A stretch of 64,000 nt of DNA from Polaribacter sp. Hel_I_88 (GTDB lineage Bacteria > Bacteroidota > Bacteroidia > Flavobacteriales > Flavobacteriaceae), in NCBI RefSeq assembly GCF_000687935.1, contig NZ_JHZZ01000001.1:248001-312000 (forward strand). Direction: 5' to 3'. A model generated the notes under the pieces. That model did not search any database. It had not been told where the DNA came from and saw only the letters and a list, made by a program, of their open reading frames with translations. Positions 62,699 to 64,000 of this stretch are shown piece by piece. Both the position numbers and the translations under genes were made by a program. The first letter of the stretch is position 1; each line of letters starts with the position of its first letter.

Positions 62699-64000
62699 TT
62701 ATTCTGATCGTAAAGAATTTACAGGATTTGCATTAGCTGCTTGCAATGTTTTTGCACTTATAATAATTAAAGCAAACAAAATCATTGCAAAAGCACTCAC
62801 CACAAAAACCCAAAAACTAATACTGGTTTTATAAGCAAAATTTTGAAGCCAATTGTATGTTCCATACCAAGCAATTGGTGCTGCAATTGCAAAAGCAATG
62901 GCTACTAAAATTAAAAACTCCTTACATAGAATTGTATTAATTTGCCATAAAGAAGCCCCCAAAACTTTACGAACCCCAATTTCTTTTACACGTCTATTTG
63001 TGGAATAAATTACCAAACCTAATAGCCCTAAACAACTGATTAAAATAGATAAACCTGTTGCCCAGTTTAGCAGTTTAGAAACTTTTTGTTCTCTATTGTA
63101 AAATTTTGCAATGGTTTCATCTAAAAACTCAAGTCTCATATTTGTATCTGGATATACCTCTTTATACACATTTTTAATTTTTGCAAGACTATTTTTTAGA
63201 TTTTCAGAGGAATTACTTTGTAAAGAAATATGTGCTGCTTGAAAATTAGACCATAATGATCTAAACCAATCTCCACGAAAAGCCATAGGTTTAATATCAG
63301 ATCTTAATGATCGTTGATGAAAATCTTTCATAACTCCAACTATTTGTAAGTTTTCTTCATCATAAACCAAGGTTTGTCCTATTGCATCTTGTGGAGATTT
63401 AAACTTGTAAAATTTTCTTGCAGCTTCATTTATTACCAGTTCTTTTACGGTATCATTTCTTTGTACACGACCCGCTAATAATTCAATTTCAAATAATTCT
63501 AAAAATTGGGTATCACCTGACATAAATTGAATTTCTCCATACACTTCTTTGCCATCTACCATTCTATTCATATCAGTTGAATTAATACTTGTTGATGCTG
63601 GTGGATGACCACCAAGACTAATACTTTTAATAGCTGGAATTGATGATAACTGCTCTTTATACAATTTAATTTTATCGAAACTATCTTCTTCAAGCGGTTT
63701 ATACACAGAAACAATTGCATCTTTTTTGAAACCCATATCCTTATTCAGTAAAAAATTAATTTGTTTCCCTACCAAAAGTGTAGCAATAATAAAAACCTGT
63801 GCTATTGTAAACTGAAATACTGTTAAAAATTTTCTTAACTTAACTTTACTATCTCCAACTCCTAAATGATTTTTTAAAACAGCAGTTGTATTAAATTTTG
63901 ACAAAACCATTGCTGGATAAAATCCTGATAAAAAAGTAACTACTATTAATAGTAAAACAATTCCTATAACAACAATTGGTACAGTAAATAATTGAAAACT
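62699..64000 (-). CDS. FtsX/MacB-type ABC permease, 5' part outside the window
   Basis: The frame is open to base 64000: 30 codons lie upstream of the ATG at 63910, and the encoded FLSGFYPAMVLSKFNT matches the same segment (SGSYPALYLSSFNP) of the permease at 60271. The gene is therefore cut by the window edge and not started at 63910. The visible part has the second periplasmic domain and the RRVKEIGVRKVLGASLWQI signature, ending ANPVNSLRSE. It is the first of three tandem permeases in view and lies 28 bp before the next. Confidence 0.88.
   Translation of the reverse strand, partial: SFQLFTVPIVVIGIVLLLIVVTFLSGFYPAMVLSKFNTTAVLKNHLGVGDSKVKLRKFLTVFQFTIAQVFIIATLLVGKQINFLLNKDMGFKKDAIVSVYKPLEEDSFDKIKLYKEQLSSIPAIKSISLGGHPPASTSINSTDMNRMVDGKEVYGEIQFMSGDTQFLELFEIELLAGRVQRNDTVKELVINEAARKFYKFKSPQDAIGQTLVYDEENLQIVGVMKDFHQRSLRSDIKPMAFRGDWFRSLWSNFQAAHISLQSNSSENLKNSLAKIKNVYKEVYPDTNMRLEFLDETIAKFYNREQKVSKLLNWATGLSILISCLGLLGLVIYSTNRRVKEIGVRKVLGASLWQINTILCKEFLILVAIAFAIAAPIAWYGTYNWLQNFAYKTSISFWVFVVSAFAMILFALIIISAKTLQAANANPVNSLRSE

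Overview
This window is chromosome from an AT-rich marine-type member of the Flavobacteriaceae (Bacteroidota), in the broad Polaribacter/Tenacibaculum neighbourhood. The evidence is a SusC/SusD pair, a secreted protein with a type IX secretion (T9SS) tail, DUF5723-type outer membrane proteins, Bacteroidota promoters (TAnnTTTG at -7, sometimes TTTG at -33), A-rich rather than Shine-Dalgarno start regions, and a tmRNA tag GEDNYALAA. Genus is an inference. No CRISPR array, prophage, intact insertion sequence or tRNA was seen.

Layout. 1-4.6 kb: the str/S10 ribosomal block on the minus strand (rpsL-rpsG-fusA-rpsJ, then rplC-rplD), with a terminator, promoter and long leader separating rpsJ from rplC. 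4.7-12 kb: a short Omp85-like barrel, then SusC, SusD and a Calx-beta-type lipoprotein ending at a strong terminator. 12-26 kb: housekeeping and envelope genes: rlmB, rhomboid, rarA, a secreted-protein operon behind yjjG, a flippase/acyltransferase/FemAB/deacetylase glycan group, radC and trkA-trkH. 26-33 kb: a 1019-residue T9SS cargo gene followed by a 59-residue secreted peptide, then a PqqD-HprK fusion kinase overlapping a nucleotidyltransferase, then mpl. 33-43.7 kb: a nested inverted-repeat element, a 2194-residue alpha-2-macroglobulin carrying a TonB-plug insertion, a nonsense-mutated M28 peptidase, a duplicated scrap of the macroglobulin 3' end, an intact M28 peptidase and small envelope proteins. 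43.7-55 kb: kdsA, a transglutaminase-like protein, a candidate self-regulated CreD operon with a Coq4-like protein, small membrane proteins, MscS and a dehydrogenase. 55-64 kb: a structured RNA element, ssrA (tmRNA), and an efflux operon of three large FtsX/MacB-type permeases, an ATPase and a TolC protein, cut by the window end.

The most promising undescribed system is the 29.5-32.0 kb group. A tiny signal-peptide-bearing peptide sits directly behind a T9SS cargo gene, and next to it lie a PqqD (peptide-recognition) plus HPr-kinase-like fusion and a nucleotidyltransferase. This combination is known from HPr-rel systems and from tailoring of phosphorylated lasso peptides, but there is no lasso cyclase or protease here. 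Other items of note are a two-copy RNA element with compensatory stem changes, one palindrome repeated in front of two genes of the CreD operon, and the macroglobulin/M28 rearrangement.

All calls are from reading the sequence; no database search was run. Domain limits are approximate.
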